Assembly: GCF_932526225.1 (NCBI RefSeq)
Contig: NC_064043.1
Coordinates: forward strand, 186,001 to 250,000
Length of the DNA stretch: 64,000 bases
Source of the DNA: Nematostella vectensis
Lineage: Eukaryota > Cnidaria > Anthozoa > Actiniaria > Edwardsiidae
Direction of reading: 5' to 3'
In this document: piece by piece, positions 22,130 through 34,144 of the stretch
Layout: each line of letters begins with the position of its first letter
How positions within the stretch are numbered: the first letter of the stretch is position 1
The notes under the pieces: model-generated
What the model saw: the letters and a program-made list of their open reading frames with translations, nothing else
The model's database searches: none
What the model was told of the DNA's origin: nothing
Made by a program: the position numbers and the translations under genes

Positions 22130-24130
22130 AGTCAGCGTAGACAATATTGCGGATTTTGTCAATATTCTAATATGAAGATGTCAATATTCTCCCCCTTACG
22201 TCTTTATTTCTATTTATTTTATGCTTTTCACATGATACCAAAACAGCGTCTTTTTTCTTTGCTAATTTGATGTCATGTACACAATAAAAGAGATGCGCCC
22301 GTGCGCATGGCGAGTCCCCAAGGGACCCAAGACGCCCAAATAGACCTCTATTTTTTGTCATCCACAATCTCGGCGAGCTGTGCGTGGCGTAACCGTATTA
22401 CAGGCCTGGGATCCTGGTTATTGTCCTCCCCATTAATGCGCCGGTTGGGATAACCTTGCAAGAGTGTTGTACAGCATATTCGCTCGGAAATATCGGTGCT
22501 TGGGGCCTTCGGGTTCTTTACAGCCTTCCGTAAAAGCCTTGTGCTGCCATACCGATTGGGTAATCCGTATGTATGGTTTCCGTTTTGTTCTTCAAACCGG
22601 GTTCGATCCCAGGCAAATGGACTTTTTTTTTAGTTCGTTTTTTTTTCTTTGTGCTGGACCCCCTTAATCCTGATAGGTTTTGCGCAAAAATAATAAAAAA
22701 AAGTGAGTTTGCAAAATAAGCTTGCTAGATTTATTGATAATATGTATTCAATTTGTTCCTAGGAAGTTAACAAAAAAACACAAAGCAAAGAGTTTGAGGA
22801 AGTAAACAAGTATGTGAACTTTAATGTTCTATTTGAAGGGGTGCATTTTGTACAGGGAAGCATACATAGAATGCTTAACTGGTGGAGAGGGAAGAGGTAA
22901 AAGTTTATTGAGCATAATTTCAACAATAGCAGAGGTAAGAGAGGGGCACTCTCTTCATACACTATTGCAGTTGTTACCTATTATTAAATAAGTTTGTAAC
23001 ATGTCTTTGTTTATTAAGCAAGGTCTATTTCTGAGACAAGCAAACTCAAGTAAGGCTGTTGAAATAACAGGTGAGTGTTAAAATATAAACAATTATCTGA
23101 TTAGAAAACTACTGTAGATTCCTTTGCACCAAAATAAGAACAAACTTCATTTTGTTTGTTATTTATGAGGAACGAGATGAGCTCTACAAAGCCATAAAGA
23201 AATATGTATTGCTCATCTAAATTATACAAGTAAATAATAATATTAAAAAAAAACTACTGTAAGTATCTAGAGTGGTTTTCATTAACCCGTGAAACAAAGT
23301 GTGATAGTTAAACTGTAATAGTTAGTAAAACACAAAAAAGTACAATAGAATCAGATCACCACAAAGTGTAATACGCTAAAGCGTAGTTCACGGGTTAATG
23401 AAGGTTTTGACATTTCAACCTTACATCCACATGAAAGTAATGCCTAATATCGAGTGCCCTACAGTAAGTGTTTTGCAGTCAAGTTGTTTTCTGTTAGTAG
23501 GTAAAAAATTATTCTAAATAATAGTAATCATAGCTATGGTCACCACTTACACATATAGCTCTTGTAATGAAAAGAAAGAAAATATATATATATATGCAGT
23601 CAAACAACAGAATTGCATGATAACCTTGAATATATTAAATAAAGGACTGCAAAAAACATCTTTTGTACTAGTTGCTTGAATTGACCCTTGGCTATTTTTA
23701 GCTGAATTCCCCTCCCCCTCTAAAAAAGAAAATAATAATAATAATAGAACAAAACTAAAAAGAAAACAAACACAGCAGAGACCCCTACCAACAATTTTGA
23801 TTTTTTTTACTTGCCTTTAAAAGGGGAGTGTCATGGTTAAGAGATTTGCAATAGCTCTAGAGCCCTGACACAATGAACTTCAGTGAAATTCTAATACTGA
23901 CTTATGAGCTTTTGGTACATGTGGGAGACTTTAAACAAAACCAAAAAAATGACCACAAACTGTCAATTAACATAGTTTTTAATATAATATTGCATATTAT
24001 TTAATAAGGTATTCACAGCTTTTAAAAAGTTCAACTGTTTGTTGACACTTTAAAGCCTACAAGAATCACTGACTCCAGACATGCGCAGTACTATGTTGCT
24101 GCCCCTTTAAAGTAAAATACAGCTTTACTT
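22130..24130 (+). repeat. Repeat unit 12
   Basis: 2001 bp, T-type junction, C5 instead of C6 at the start, M1 middle, B box 22600-22609. The acceptor-like strand reads CAAATGGAC. Matches unit 18. Confidence 0.97.
23282..23398. mobile_element. piggyBac-like MITE, unit 12
   Basis: 117 bp; AAACTGTAAT change shared only with unit 18. Confidence 0.78.
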
Positions 24131-26127
24131 AGTCAGCGTAGACAAAATTGCGGATTTTGTCAATATTCTAATATGAAGATGTCAATATTCTCCCCCCTTA
24201 CGTCTTTATTTCTATTTATTTTATGCTTTTCACATGATACCAAAACAGCGTCTTTTTTCTTCGCTAATTTGATGTCATGTACACAATAAAAGAGATGCGC
24301 CCGTGCGCATGGCGAGTCCCCAAGGGACCCAAGACGCCCAAATAGACCTCTATTTTTTGTCATCCACAATCTCGGCGAGCTGTGCGTGGCGTAACCGTAT
24401 TACAGGCCTGGGATCCTGGTTGTTGTCCTCCCCATTAATGCGCGGGTTGGGATAACCTTGCAAGAGTGTCGTACAGCATATTCGCTCGGAAATATCGGTG
24501 CTTGGGGCCTTCGGGTTCTTTACAGCCTTCCGTAAAAGCCTTGTGCTGCCATACCGATTGGGTAATCCGTATGTATGGTTTCCGTTTTGTTCTTCAGACC
24601 GGGTTCGATCACAGGCCAATGGGCTTTTTTTTAATTCGTTTTTTTTCTTTGTGCTGGACCCCCTTAATCCTGATAGGTTTTGCGCAAAAATAATAAAAAA
24701 AAGTGAGTTTGCAAAATAAGCTTGCTAGATTTATTGATTATATGTATTCAATTTGTTCCTAGGAAGTTAACAAAAAACACAAAGCAAAGAGTTTGAGGAA
24801 GTAAACAAGTATGTGAACTTTAATGTTCTATTTGAAGGGGCGCATTTTGTACAGGGAAGCATACATAGAATGCTTAACTGGTGGAGAGGGAAGAGGTAAA
24901 ATTTATTGAGCATAATTTCAACAATAGCAGGGGGAAGAGAGGGGCACTCTCTTCATACAATATTGCAGTTGTTACCTATTATTAAATAAGTTTGTAACAT
25001 GTCTTTGTTTATTAAGCAAGGTCTATTTCTGAGACAAGCAAACTCAAGTAAGGCTGTTGAAATAACAGGTGAGTGTTAAAAGAAAAACAATTATCTGATT
25101 AGAAAACTACTGTAGATTCCTTTGCACCAAAATAAGAACAATCTTTATTTTGTTTGTTATTAATGAGGAACGAGATGAGCTCTACAAAGCCATAAAGAAA
25201 TATGTATTGCTCATCTGAATTATACAAGTAAATAATAATATTAAAAAAGAACTACTGTAAGTATCTAGAGTGGTTTTCATTAACCCGTGAAACAAAGTGT
25301 GATAGTTAAACGGTAATAGTTAGTAAAACACAAAAAAAGAACTTTAGAATCAGATCACAACAAACTGTAATACGCTAAAGCGTAGTTCACGGGTTAATGA
25401 AGGTTTTGACATTTCAACCTTACATCCACATGAAAGTAATGCCTAATATCGAGTGCCCTACAGTAAGTGTTTTGCAGTCAAGTTGTTTGCTGTTAGTAGG
25501 TAAAAAATTATTCTAAATAATAGTAATCATAGCTATGGTCACCACTTACACATATAGCACTTGTAATGAAAAGAAAGAAAAAATATATATATGCAGTCAA
25601 ACAACAGAATTGCATGATAACCTTGAATATATTGAATAAAGGACTGCAAAAAACATCTTTTGTACTAGTTGCTTGAATTGACCCTTGGCTATTTTTAGCT
25701 GAATTCCCCTCCCCCTCTAAAAAAGAAAATAATAATAATAATAGAACAAAACTAAAAAGAAAACAAACACAGCAGAGACCCCCACCAACAATTTTGATTT
25801 TTTTTACTTTCCTTTAAAGGGGGAGTGTCATGTTTAAGAGATTTGCAATAGCTCTAGAGCTCTGACACAATGAACTTCAGTGAAATTCTAATACTGACTT
25901 ATGAGCTTTTGGTACATGTGGGAGACTTTAAACAAAACAAAAAAAATGACCACAAACTGTCCATTAACATAGTTTTCAATATAATATTGCATATTATTTA
26001 ATAAGGTATTGACAGCTTTTAAAAAGTTCAACTGTTTGTAGACACTTAAAAGCCTACAATAAACACTGACTCCAGACATGCGCAGTACTATGCTGCTGCC
26101 CCTTTAAAGTAAAATACAGCTTTACTT
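24131..26127 (+). repeat. Repeat unit 13
   Basis: 1997 bp, A-type junction, altered B box (GATCA) at 24602-24611, GGTTGTTGTCC in the island (a G-U-compatible stem change). It differs from its 12-kb partner, unit 19, near the start (GCTTTTCAC and ACCAAAACAG), pointing to local conversion. Confidence 0.97.
25280..25397. mobile_element. piggyBac-like MITE, unit 13
   Basis: 118 bp; same interior variant as unit 11. Confidence 0.77.
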
Positions 26128-28128
26128 AGTCAGCGTAGACAATATTGCGGATTTTGTCAATATTCTAATATGAAGATGTCAATATTCTCCCCCCTTACGT
26201 CTTTATTTCTATTTATTTTATGCTTTTCACATGATACCAAAACAGCGTCTTTTTTCTTTGCTAATTTGATGTCATGTACACAATAAAAGAGATGCGCCCG
26301 TGCGCATGGCGAGTCCCCAAGGGACCCAAGACGCCCAAATAGACCTCTATTTTTTGTCATCCACAATCTCGGCGAGCTGTGCGTGGCGTAACCGTATTAC
26401 AGGCCTGGGATCCTGGTTATTGTCCTCCCCATTAATGCGCCGGTTGGGATAACCTTGCAAGAGTGTTGTACAGCATATTCGCTCGGAAATATCGGTGCTT
26501 GGGGCCTTCGGGTTCTTTACAGCCTTCCGTAAAAGCCTTGTGCTGCCATACCGATTGGGTAATCCGTATGTATGGTTTCCGTTTTGTTCTTCAAACCGGG
26601 TTCGATCCCAGGCAAATGGACTTTTTTTTTTAGTTCGTTTTTTTTTTCTTTGTGCTGGACCCCCTTAATCCTGATAGGTTTTGCGCAAAAATAATAAAAA
26701 AAGTGAGTTTGCAAAATAAGCTTGCTAGATTTATTGATAATATGTATTCAATTTGTTACTAGGAAGTTAACAAAAAAACACAAAGCAAAGAGTTTGAGGA
26801 AGTAAACAAGTATGTGAACTTTAATGTTCTATTTGAAGGGGTGCATTTTGTACAGGGAAGCATACATAGAATGCTTAACTGGTGGAGAGGGAAGAGGTAA
26901 AAGTTTATTGAGCATAATTTCAACAATAGCAGAGGGAAGAGAGGGGCACTCTCTTCATACACTATTGCAGTTGTTACCTATTATTAAATAAGTTTGTAAC
27001 ATGTCTTTGTTTATTAAGCAAGGTCTATTTCTGAGACAAGCAAACTCAAGTAAGGCTGTTGAAATAACAGGTGAGTGTTAAAAGATAAACAATTATCTGA
27101 TTAGAAAACTACTGTAGATTCCTTTGCACCAAAATAAGAACAAACTTCATTTTGTTTGTTATTTATGAGGAACGAGATGAGCTCTACAAAGCCATAAAGA
27201 AATATGTATTGCTCATCTAAATTATACAAGTAAATAATAATATTAAAAAAAAACTACTGTAAGTATCTAGAGTGGTTTTCATTAACCCGTGAAACAAAGT
27301 GTGATAGTTAAACGGTAATAGTTAGTAAAACACAAAAAAGTACAATAGAATCAGATCACCACAAAGTGTAATACGCTAAAGCGTAGTTCACGGGTTAATG
27401 AAGGTTTTGACATTTCAACCTTACATCCACATGAAAGTAATGCCTAATATCGAGTGCCCTACAGTAAGTGTTTTGCAGTCAAGTTGTTTTCTGTTAGTAG
27501 GTAAAAAATTATTCTAAATAATAGTAATCATAGCTATGGTCACCACTTACACATATAGCTCTTGAAATGAAAAGAAAGAAAATATATATATATGCAGTCA
27601 AACAACAGAATTGCATGATAACCTTGAATATATTAAACAAAGGACTGCAAAAAACATCTTTTGTACTAGTTGCTTGAATTGACCCTTGGCTATTTTTAGC
27701 TGAATTCCCCTCCCCCTCTAAAAAAGAAAATAATAATAATAATAGAACAAAACTAAAAAGAAAACAAACACAGCAGAGACCCCCACCAACAATTTTGATT
27801 TTTTTTACTTGCCTTTAAAAGGGGAGTGTCATGGTTAAGAGATTTGCAATAGCTCTAGAGCCCTGACACAATGAACTTCAGTGAAATTCTAATACTGACT
27901 TATGAGCTTTTGGTACATGTGGGAGACTTTAAACAAAACCAAAAAAATGACCACAAACTGTCAATTAACATAGTTTTTAATATAATATTGCATATTATTT
28001 AATAAGGTATTCACAGCTTTTAAAAAGTTCAACTGTTTGTTGACACTTTAAAGCCTACAAGAATCACTGACTCCAGACATGCGCAGTACTATGTTGCTGC
28101 CCCTTTAAAGTAAAATACAGCTTTACTT
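26128..28128 (+). repeat. Repeat unit 14
   Basis: 2001 bp, T-type junction, M1 middle, B box 26599-26608. TTACTAG at the acceptor-like site and CTTGAAATG before the AT tract are shared with unit 20. Confidence 0.97.
27282..27398. mobile_element. piggyBac-like MITE, unit 14
   Basis: 117 bp; intact termini, M1-type interior. Confidence 0.78.
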
Positions 28129-29279
28129 AGTCAGCGTAGACAAAATTGCGGATTTTGTCAATATTCTAATATGAAGATGTCAATATTCTCCCCCCTTACG
28201 TCTTTATTTCTATTTATTTTATGATTTTCACATGATACCAAAACAGCGTCTTTTTATTCGCTAATTTGATGTCATGTACACAATAAAAGAGATGCGACCG
28301 TGCGCATGGCGAGTCCCCAAGGGACCCAAGACGCCCAAATAGACCTCTATTTTTTGTCATCCACAATCTCGGCGAGCTGTGCGTGGCGTAACCGTATTAC
28401 AGGCCTGGGATCCTGGTTATTGTCCTCCCCATTAATGCGCGGGTTGGGATAACCTTGCAAGAGTGTTGTACAGCATATTCGCTCGGAAATATCGGTGCTT
28501 GGGGCCTTCGGGTTTTTTACAGCCTTCCTTAAAAGCCTTGTGCTGCCATACCGATTGGGTAATCCGTATGTATGGTTTCCGTTTTGTTCTTCAGACCGGG
28601 TTCGATCCTAGGCCAATGGGCTTTTTTTTTAATTCGTTTTGTTTTTCTTTGTGCTGGACCCCCTTAATCCTGATAGGTTTTGCGCAAAAATAATAAAAAA
28701 AGTGAGTTTGCAAAATAAGCTAGCTAGATTTATTGATTATATGTATTCAATTTGTTCCTAGGAAGTTAACAAAAAACACAAATCAAAGAGTTTGAGGAAG
28801 TAAACAAGTATGTGAACTTTAATGTTCTATTTGAAGGGGTGCATTTTGTACAGGGAAGCATACATAGAATGCTTAACTGGTGGAGAAGGAAGAGGTAAAA
28901 GTTTATTGAGCATAATTTCAACAATAGCAGAGGGAAGAGAGTGGCACTCTCTTCATACAATATTGCAGTTGTTACCTATTATTAAATAAGTTTGTAACAT
29001 GTCTTTGTTTATTAAGCAAGGTCTATTTCTGAGACAAGCAAACTCAAGTAAGGCTGTTGAAATAACAGGTGAGTGTTAAAAGAAAAACAATTATCTGATT
29101 AGAAAACTACTGTAGATTCCTTTGCACCAAAATAAGAACAAACTTCATTTTGTTTGTTATTTATGAGGAACGAGATGAGCTCTACAAAGCCATAAAGAAA
29201 TATGTATTGCTCATCTAAATTATACAAGTAAATAATAATATTAAAAAAGAACTACTGTAAGTATCTAGAGTGGTTTTCA

Positions 29280-29396
29280 TTAACCCGTGAAACAAAGTGT
29301 GATAGTTAAACGGTAATAGTTAGTAAAACACAAAAAAGTACAATAGAATCAGATCACCACAAAGTGTAATACGCTAAAGCGTAGTTCACGGGTTAA
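29280..29396. mobile_element. piggyBac-like MITE, unit 15
   Basis: 117 bp; intact termini, M1-type interior. Confidence 0.78.
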
Positions 29397-29576
29397 TGAA
29401 GGTTTTGACATTTCAACCTTACATCCACATGAAAGTAATGCCTAATATCGAGTGCCCTACAGTAAGTGTTTTGCAGTCAAGTTGTTTTCTGTTAGTAGGT
29501 AAAAAAATATTCTAAATAATAGTAATCATAGCTATGGTCACCACTTACACATATAGAACTTGTAATGAAAAGAAAG

Positions 29577-29630
<54 letters not shown>
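29577..29630. repeat. Expanded A-run plus (AT)n, unit 15
   Basis: About 17 A then about 19 AT steps, followed by GCATTC. Its 12-kb partner in unit 21 has a longer A-run and fewer AT steps. Confidence 0.9.
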
Positions 29631-29633
<3 letters not shown>

Positions 29634-30166
29634 TTCAAACAACAGAATTGCATGATAACCTTGAATATATTGAATAAAGGACTGCAAAAAACATCTTTTG
29701 TACTAGTTGCTTGAATTGACCCTTGGCTATTTTTAGCTGAATTCCCCTCCCCCTCTAAAAAAGAAAATAATAATAATAATAGAACAAAACTAAAAAGAAA
29801 ACAAACACAACAGAGACCCCCACCAACAATTTTGATTTTTTTTACTTTCCTTTAAAAGGGGAGTGTCATTGTTAATAGATTTGCAATAGCTCTAGAGCCC
29901 TGACACAATGAACTTCAGTGAAATTCTAATACTGACTTATGAGCTTTTGGTACATGTGGGAGACTTTAAACAAAACAAAAAAAAATGACCACAAACTGTC
30001 AATTAACATAGTTTTCAATATAATATTGCATATTATTTAATAAGGTATTGACAGCTTTTAAAAAGTTCAACTGTTTGTAGACACTTAAAAGCCTACAAGA
30101 ATCACTGACTCCAGACATGCGCAGTACTATGTTGCTGCCCCTTTAAAGTAAAATACAGCTTTACTT

Positions 30167-32146
30167 AGTCAGCGTAGACAAAATTGCGGATTTTGTCAAT
30201 ATTCTAAAATGAAGATGTCAATATTCTCTCCCCTTACGTCTTTATTTCTATTTATTTTATGATTTTCACATGATACCAAAACAGCGTCTTTTTTCTTCGC
30301 TAATTTGATGTCATGTACACAATAAAAGAGATGCGCCCGTGCGCATGGCGAGTCCATAAGGGACCCAAGATTCCCAAATAGACCTCTATTTTTTGTCATC
30401 CACAATCTCGGCGAGCTGTGCGTGGCGTAACCGTATTACAGGCCTGGAATTCTGGTTATTGTCCTCCCCATTAATGCGCGGGTTGGGATAACCTTGCAAG
30501 AGTGTTGTACAGCATATTCGCTCGGAAATATCGGTGCTTGGGGCCTTCGGGTTCTTTACAGCCTTCCGTAAAAGCCTTGTGCTGCCATACCGATTGGGTA
30601 ATCCGTATGTATGGTTTACGTTTTGTTCTTCAGACCGGGTTCGATCCCAGGCCAATGGGCTTTTTTTTTTAATTCGTTTTTTTTTTCTTTGTGCTGGACC
30701 CCCTTATTCCTGATAGGTTTTGCGCAAAAATAATAAAAAAAGTGAGTTTGCAAAATAAGCTTGCTAGATTTATTGATTATATGTATTCAATTTGTTCCTA
30801 GGAAGTTAACAAAAAACACAAAGCAAAGAGTTTGAGGAAGTAAACAAGTATGTGAACTTTAATGTTCTATTTGAAGGGGTGCATTTTGTACAGGGAAGCA
30901 TACATAGAATGCTTAACTGGTGGAGAGGGAAGAGGTAAAAGTTTATTGAGCATAATTTCAACAATAGCAGGGGAAAGAGAGGGGCACTCTCTTCATACAA
31001 TATTGCAGTTGTTACCTATTATTAAATTAAGTTTGTAAGATATATTTGTTTATTAAGCAAGGTCTATTTCTGAGACAAGCAAACTCAAGTAAGAGCTGTT
31101 GAAATAACAGGTGAGTGTTAAAAAAAAACAATTATCTGATTAGAAAACTAATGTAGATTCCTTTGCACCAAATAAGAACAAACTTCATTTTGTTTGTTAT
31201 TTATGAGGAACGAGATGAGCTCTACAAAGCCATAAAGAAATATGTATTGCTCATCTAAATTATACAAGTAAATAATAATATTAAAAAAGAATTACTGTAA
31301 GTAATTAGAGTGGTTTTCATTAACCCGTGAAACAAAGTGTGATAGTTAAACGGTAATAGTTAGTAAAACACAAAAAAGAACAATAGAATCAGATCACAAC
31401 AAATTGTAATACGCTAAAGCGTAGTTCACGGGTTAATGAAGGTTTTGACATTTCAACCTTACATCAACATGAAAGTAATGCCTAATATCGAGTGCCCTAC
31501 AGTAAGTGTTTTGCAGTCTAGTTGTTTTCTGTTAGTAGGTAAAAAATTATTCTAAATAATAGTAATCATAGCTATGGTCACCACTTACACATATAGCACT
31601 TGTAATGAAAAGAAAGAAAAAATATATATATGCAGTCAAACAACAGAATTGCATGATAACCTTGAATATATTGAATAAAGGACTGCAAAAAACATCTTTT
31701 GTACTAGTTGCTTGAATTGACCCTTGGCTATTTTTAGCTGAATTCCCCTCCCCCTCTAAAAAAGAAAATAATAACAATAATAGAACAAAACTAAAAAGAA
31801 AACAAACACAACAGAGACCCCCACCAACAATTTTAATTTTTTTTACTTTTCTTTAAAAGGGGAGTGTCATGGTTAAGAGATTTGCAATAGCTCTAGAGCC
31901 CTGACACAATGAACTTCAGTGAAATTCTAATACTGACTTATGAGCTTTTGGTACATGTGGGAGACTTTAAACAAAATGTCAATTAACATAGTTTTCAATA
32001 TAATATTGCATATTATTTAATAAGGTATTGACAGCTTTTAAAAAGTTCAACTGTTTGTAGACACTTAAAAGCCTACAAGAATCACTGACTCCAGACATGC
32101 GCAGTACTATGTTGCTGCCCCTTTAAAGTAAAATACAGCTTTACTT
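30167..32146 (+). repeat. Repeat unit 16
   Basis: 1980 bp, A-type junction, CTCTCCCC in place of the C-run, AGTCCATAAGGGAC and AAGATTCCC in the island, M2 middle, B box 30638-30647. About 20 bp (the A-run with ATGACCACAAACTG) is missing near 31,975, explaining the short length. Confidence 0.97.
31320..31436. mobile_element. piggyBac-like MITE, unit 16
   Basis: 117 bp; M2-type interior; termini intact. Confidence 0.78.
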
Positions 32147-34144
32147 AGTCAGCGTAGACAAAATTGCGGATTTTGTCAATATTCTAATATGAAGATGTCA
32201 ATATTCTCTCCCCTTACGTCTTTATTTCTATTTATTTTATGATTTTCACATGATACCAAAACAGCGTCTTTTTTCTTCGCTAATTTGATGTCATGTACAC
32301 AACAAAAGAGATGCGCCCGTGCGCATGGCGAGTCCATAAGGGACCCAAGACGCCCAAATAGACCTCTATTTTTTGTCATCCACAATCTCGGCGAGCTGTG
32401 CGTGGCGTAACCGTATTACAGGCCTGGAATTCTGGTTATTGTCCTCCCTATTAATGCGCGGGTTGGGATAACCTTGCAAGAGTGTTGTACAGCATATTCG
32501 CTCGGAAATATCGGTACTTGGGGCCTTCGGGTTCTTTACAGCCTTCCGTAAAAGCCTTGTGCTGCCATACCGATTGGGTAATCCGTATGTATGGTTTACG
32601 TTTTGTTCTTCAGACCGGGTTCGATCCCAGGCCAATGGGCTTTTTTTTTAATTCGTTTTTTTTTCTTTGTGCTGGACCCCCTTATTCCTGATAGGTTTTG
32701 CGCAAAAATAATAAAAAAAGTGAGTTTGCAAAATAAGCTTGCTAGATTTATTGATTATATGTATTCAATTTGTTCCTAGGAAGTTAACAAAAAACAGAAA
32801 GCAAAGAGTTTGAGGAAGTAAACAAGTATGTGAACTTTAATGTCCTATTTGAAGGGGTGCATTTTGTACAGGGAAGCATACATAGAATGCTTAACTGGTG
32901 GAGAGGGAAGAGGTAAAAGTTTATTGAGCATAATTTCAACAATAGCAGGGGGAAGAGAGGGGCACTCTCTTCATACAATATTGCAGTTGTTACCTATTAT
33001 TAAATTAAGTTTGTAAGATATATTTGTTTATTAAGCAAGGTCTATTTCTGAGACAAGCAAACTCAAGTAAGAGCTGTTGAAATAACAGGTGAGTGTTAAA
33101 AAAAAACAATTATCTGATTAGAAAACTAATGTAGATTCCTTTGCACCAAATAAGAACAAACTTCATTTTGTTTGTTATTTATGAGGAACGAGATGAGCTC
33201 TACAAAGCCATAAAGAAATATGTATTGCTCATCTAAATTATACAAGTAAATAATAATATTAAAAAAGAATTACTGTAAGTAATTAGAGTGGTTTTCATTA
33301 ACCCGTGAAACAAAGTGTGATAGTTAAACGGTAATAGTTAGTAAAACACAAAAAAGAACAATAGAATCAGATCACAACAAATTGTAATACGCTAAAGCGT
33401 AGTTCACGGGTTAATGAAGGTTTTGACATTTCAACCTTACATCCACATGAAAGTAATGCCTAATATCGAGTGCCCTACAGTAAGTGTTTTGCAGTCAAGT
33501 TGTTTGCTGTTAGTAGGTAAAAAATTATTCTAAATAATAGTAATCATAGCTATGGTCACCACTTACACATATAGCACTTGTAATGAAAAGAAAGAAAAAA
33601 TATATATATGCAGTCAAACAACAGAATTGCATGATAACCTTGAATATATTGAATAAAGGACTGCAAAAAACATCTTTTGTACTAGTTGCTTGAATTGACC
33701 CTTGGCTATTTTTAGCTGAATTCCCCTCCCCCTCTAAAAAAGAAAATAATAATAATAATAGAACAAAACTAAAAAGAAAACAAACACAGCAGAGACCCCC
33801 ACCAACAATTTTGATTTTTTTTACTTTCCTTTAAAGGGGGAGTGTCATGTTTAAGAGATTTGCAATAGCTCTAGAGCTCTGACACAATGAACTTCAGTGA
33901 AATTCTAATACTGACTTATGAGCTTTTGGTACATGTGGGAGACTTTAAACAAAACAAAAAAAATGACCACAAACTGTCCATTAACATAGTTTTCAATATA
34001 ATATTGCATATTATTTAATAAGGTATTGACAGCTTTTAAAAAGTTCAACTGTTTGTAGACACTTAAAAGCCTACAATAAACACTGACTCCAGACATGCGC
34101 AGTACTATGCTGCTGCCCCTTTAAAGTAAAATACAGCTTTACTT
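32147..34144 (+). repeat. Repeat unit 17
   Basis: 1998 bp, A-type junction, island as in unit 16 but with GACGCCC kept, GTACTTGG before the tetraloop stem, M2 middle, B box 32618-32627. Its tail switches to the unit 11 type (TTGTTTGCTG), marking the 12-kb breakpoint. Confidence 0.97.
33298..33414. mobile_element. piggyBac-like MITE, unit 17
   Basis: 117 bp; M2-type interior. Its right end falls within the breakpoint interval of the 12-kb duplication. Confidence 0.78.

Larger units (their letters stand above)
20133..28128 (+). repeat. Two successive 4-kb dimers (units 11-12 and 13-14)
   Basis: Units 11 and 13 share GATCACAGG at the B box, the 118-bp MITE and TTGTTTGCTG; units 12 and 14 share GCGCCGGTTGGG, TTCAAACCGGG and GCAAATGGAC. 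The dimer period is 3,998 bp (20133 to 24131). Few differences separate the two dimers: C5 versus C6 near the start of 12 and 14, and T-run lengths. Confidence 0.8.
28129..30166 (+). repeat. Repeat unit 15
   Basis: 2038 bp, A-type junction, M1 middle, B box 28599-28608 followed by TAGG (wobble-compatible in the T-arm). TTTTTATTCG replaces the T6 run near the start. The 10-bp hairpin variant (GAGAGTG-G-CACTCTC core) is here. Matches unit 21. Confidence 0.97.
21370..33385 (+). repeat. ~12,015-bp six-unit block, copy 1 (approximate ends)
   Basis: Matches the next 12 kb unit for unit (12 to 18, 13 to 19, up to 17 to 23). The left limit lies just after 21,366, where unit 11 (CAAACTG) differs from unit 17 (CAAATTG). 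The join to copy 2 lies somewhere in about 33,382-33,498, a stretch that is the same in all relevant copies. Confidence 0.85.
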
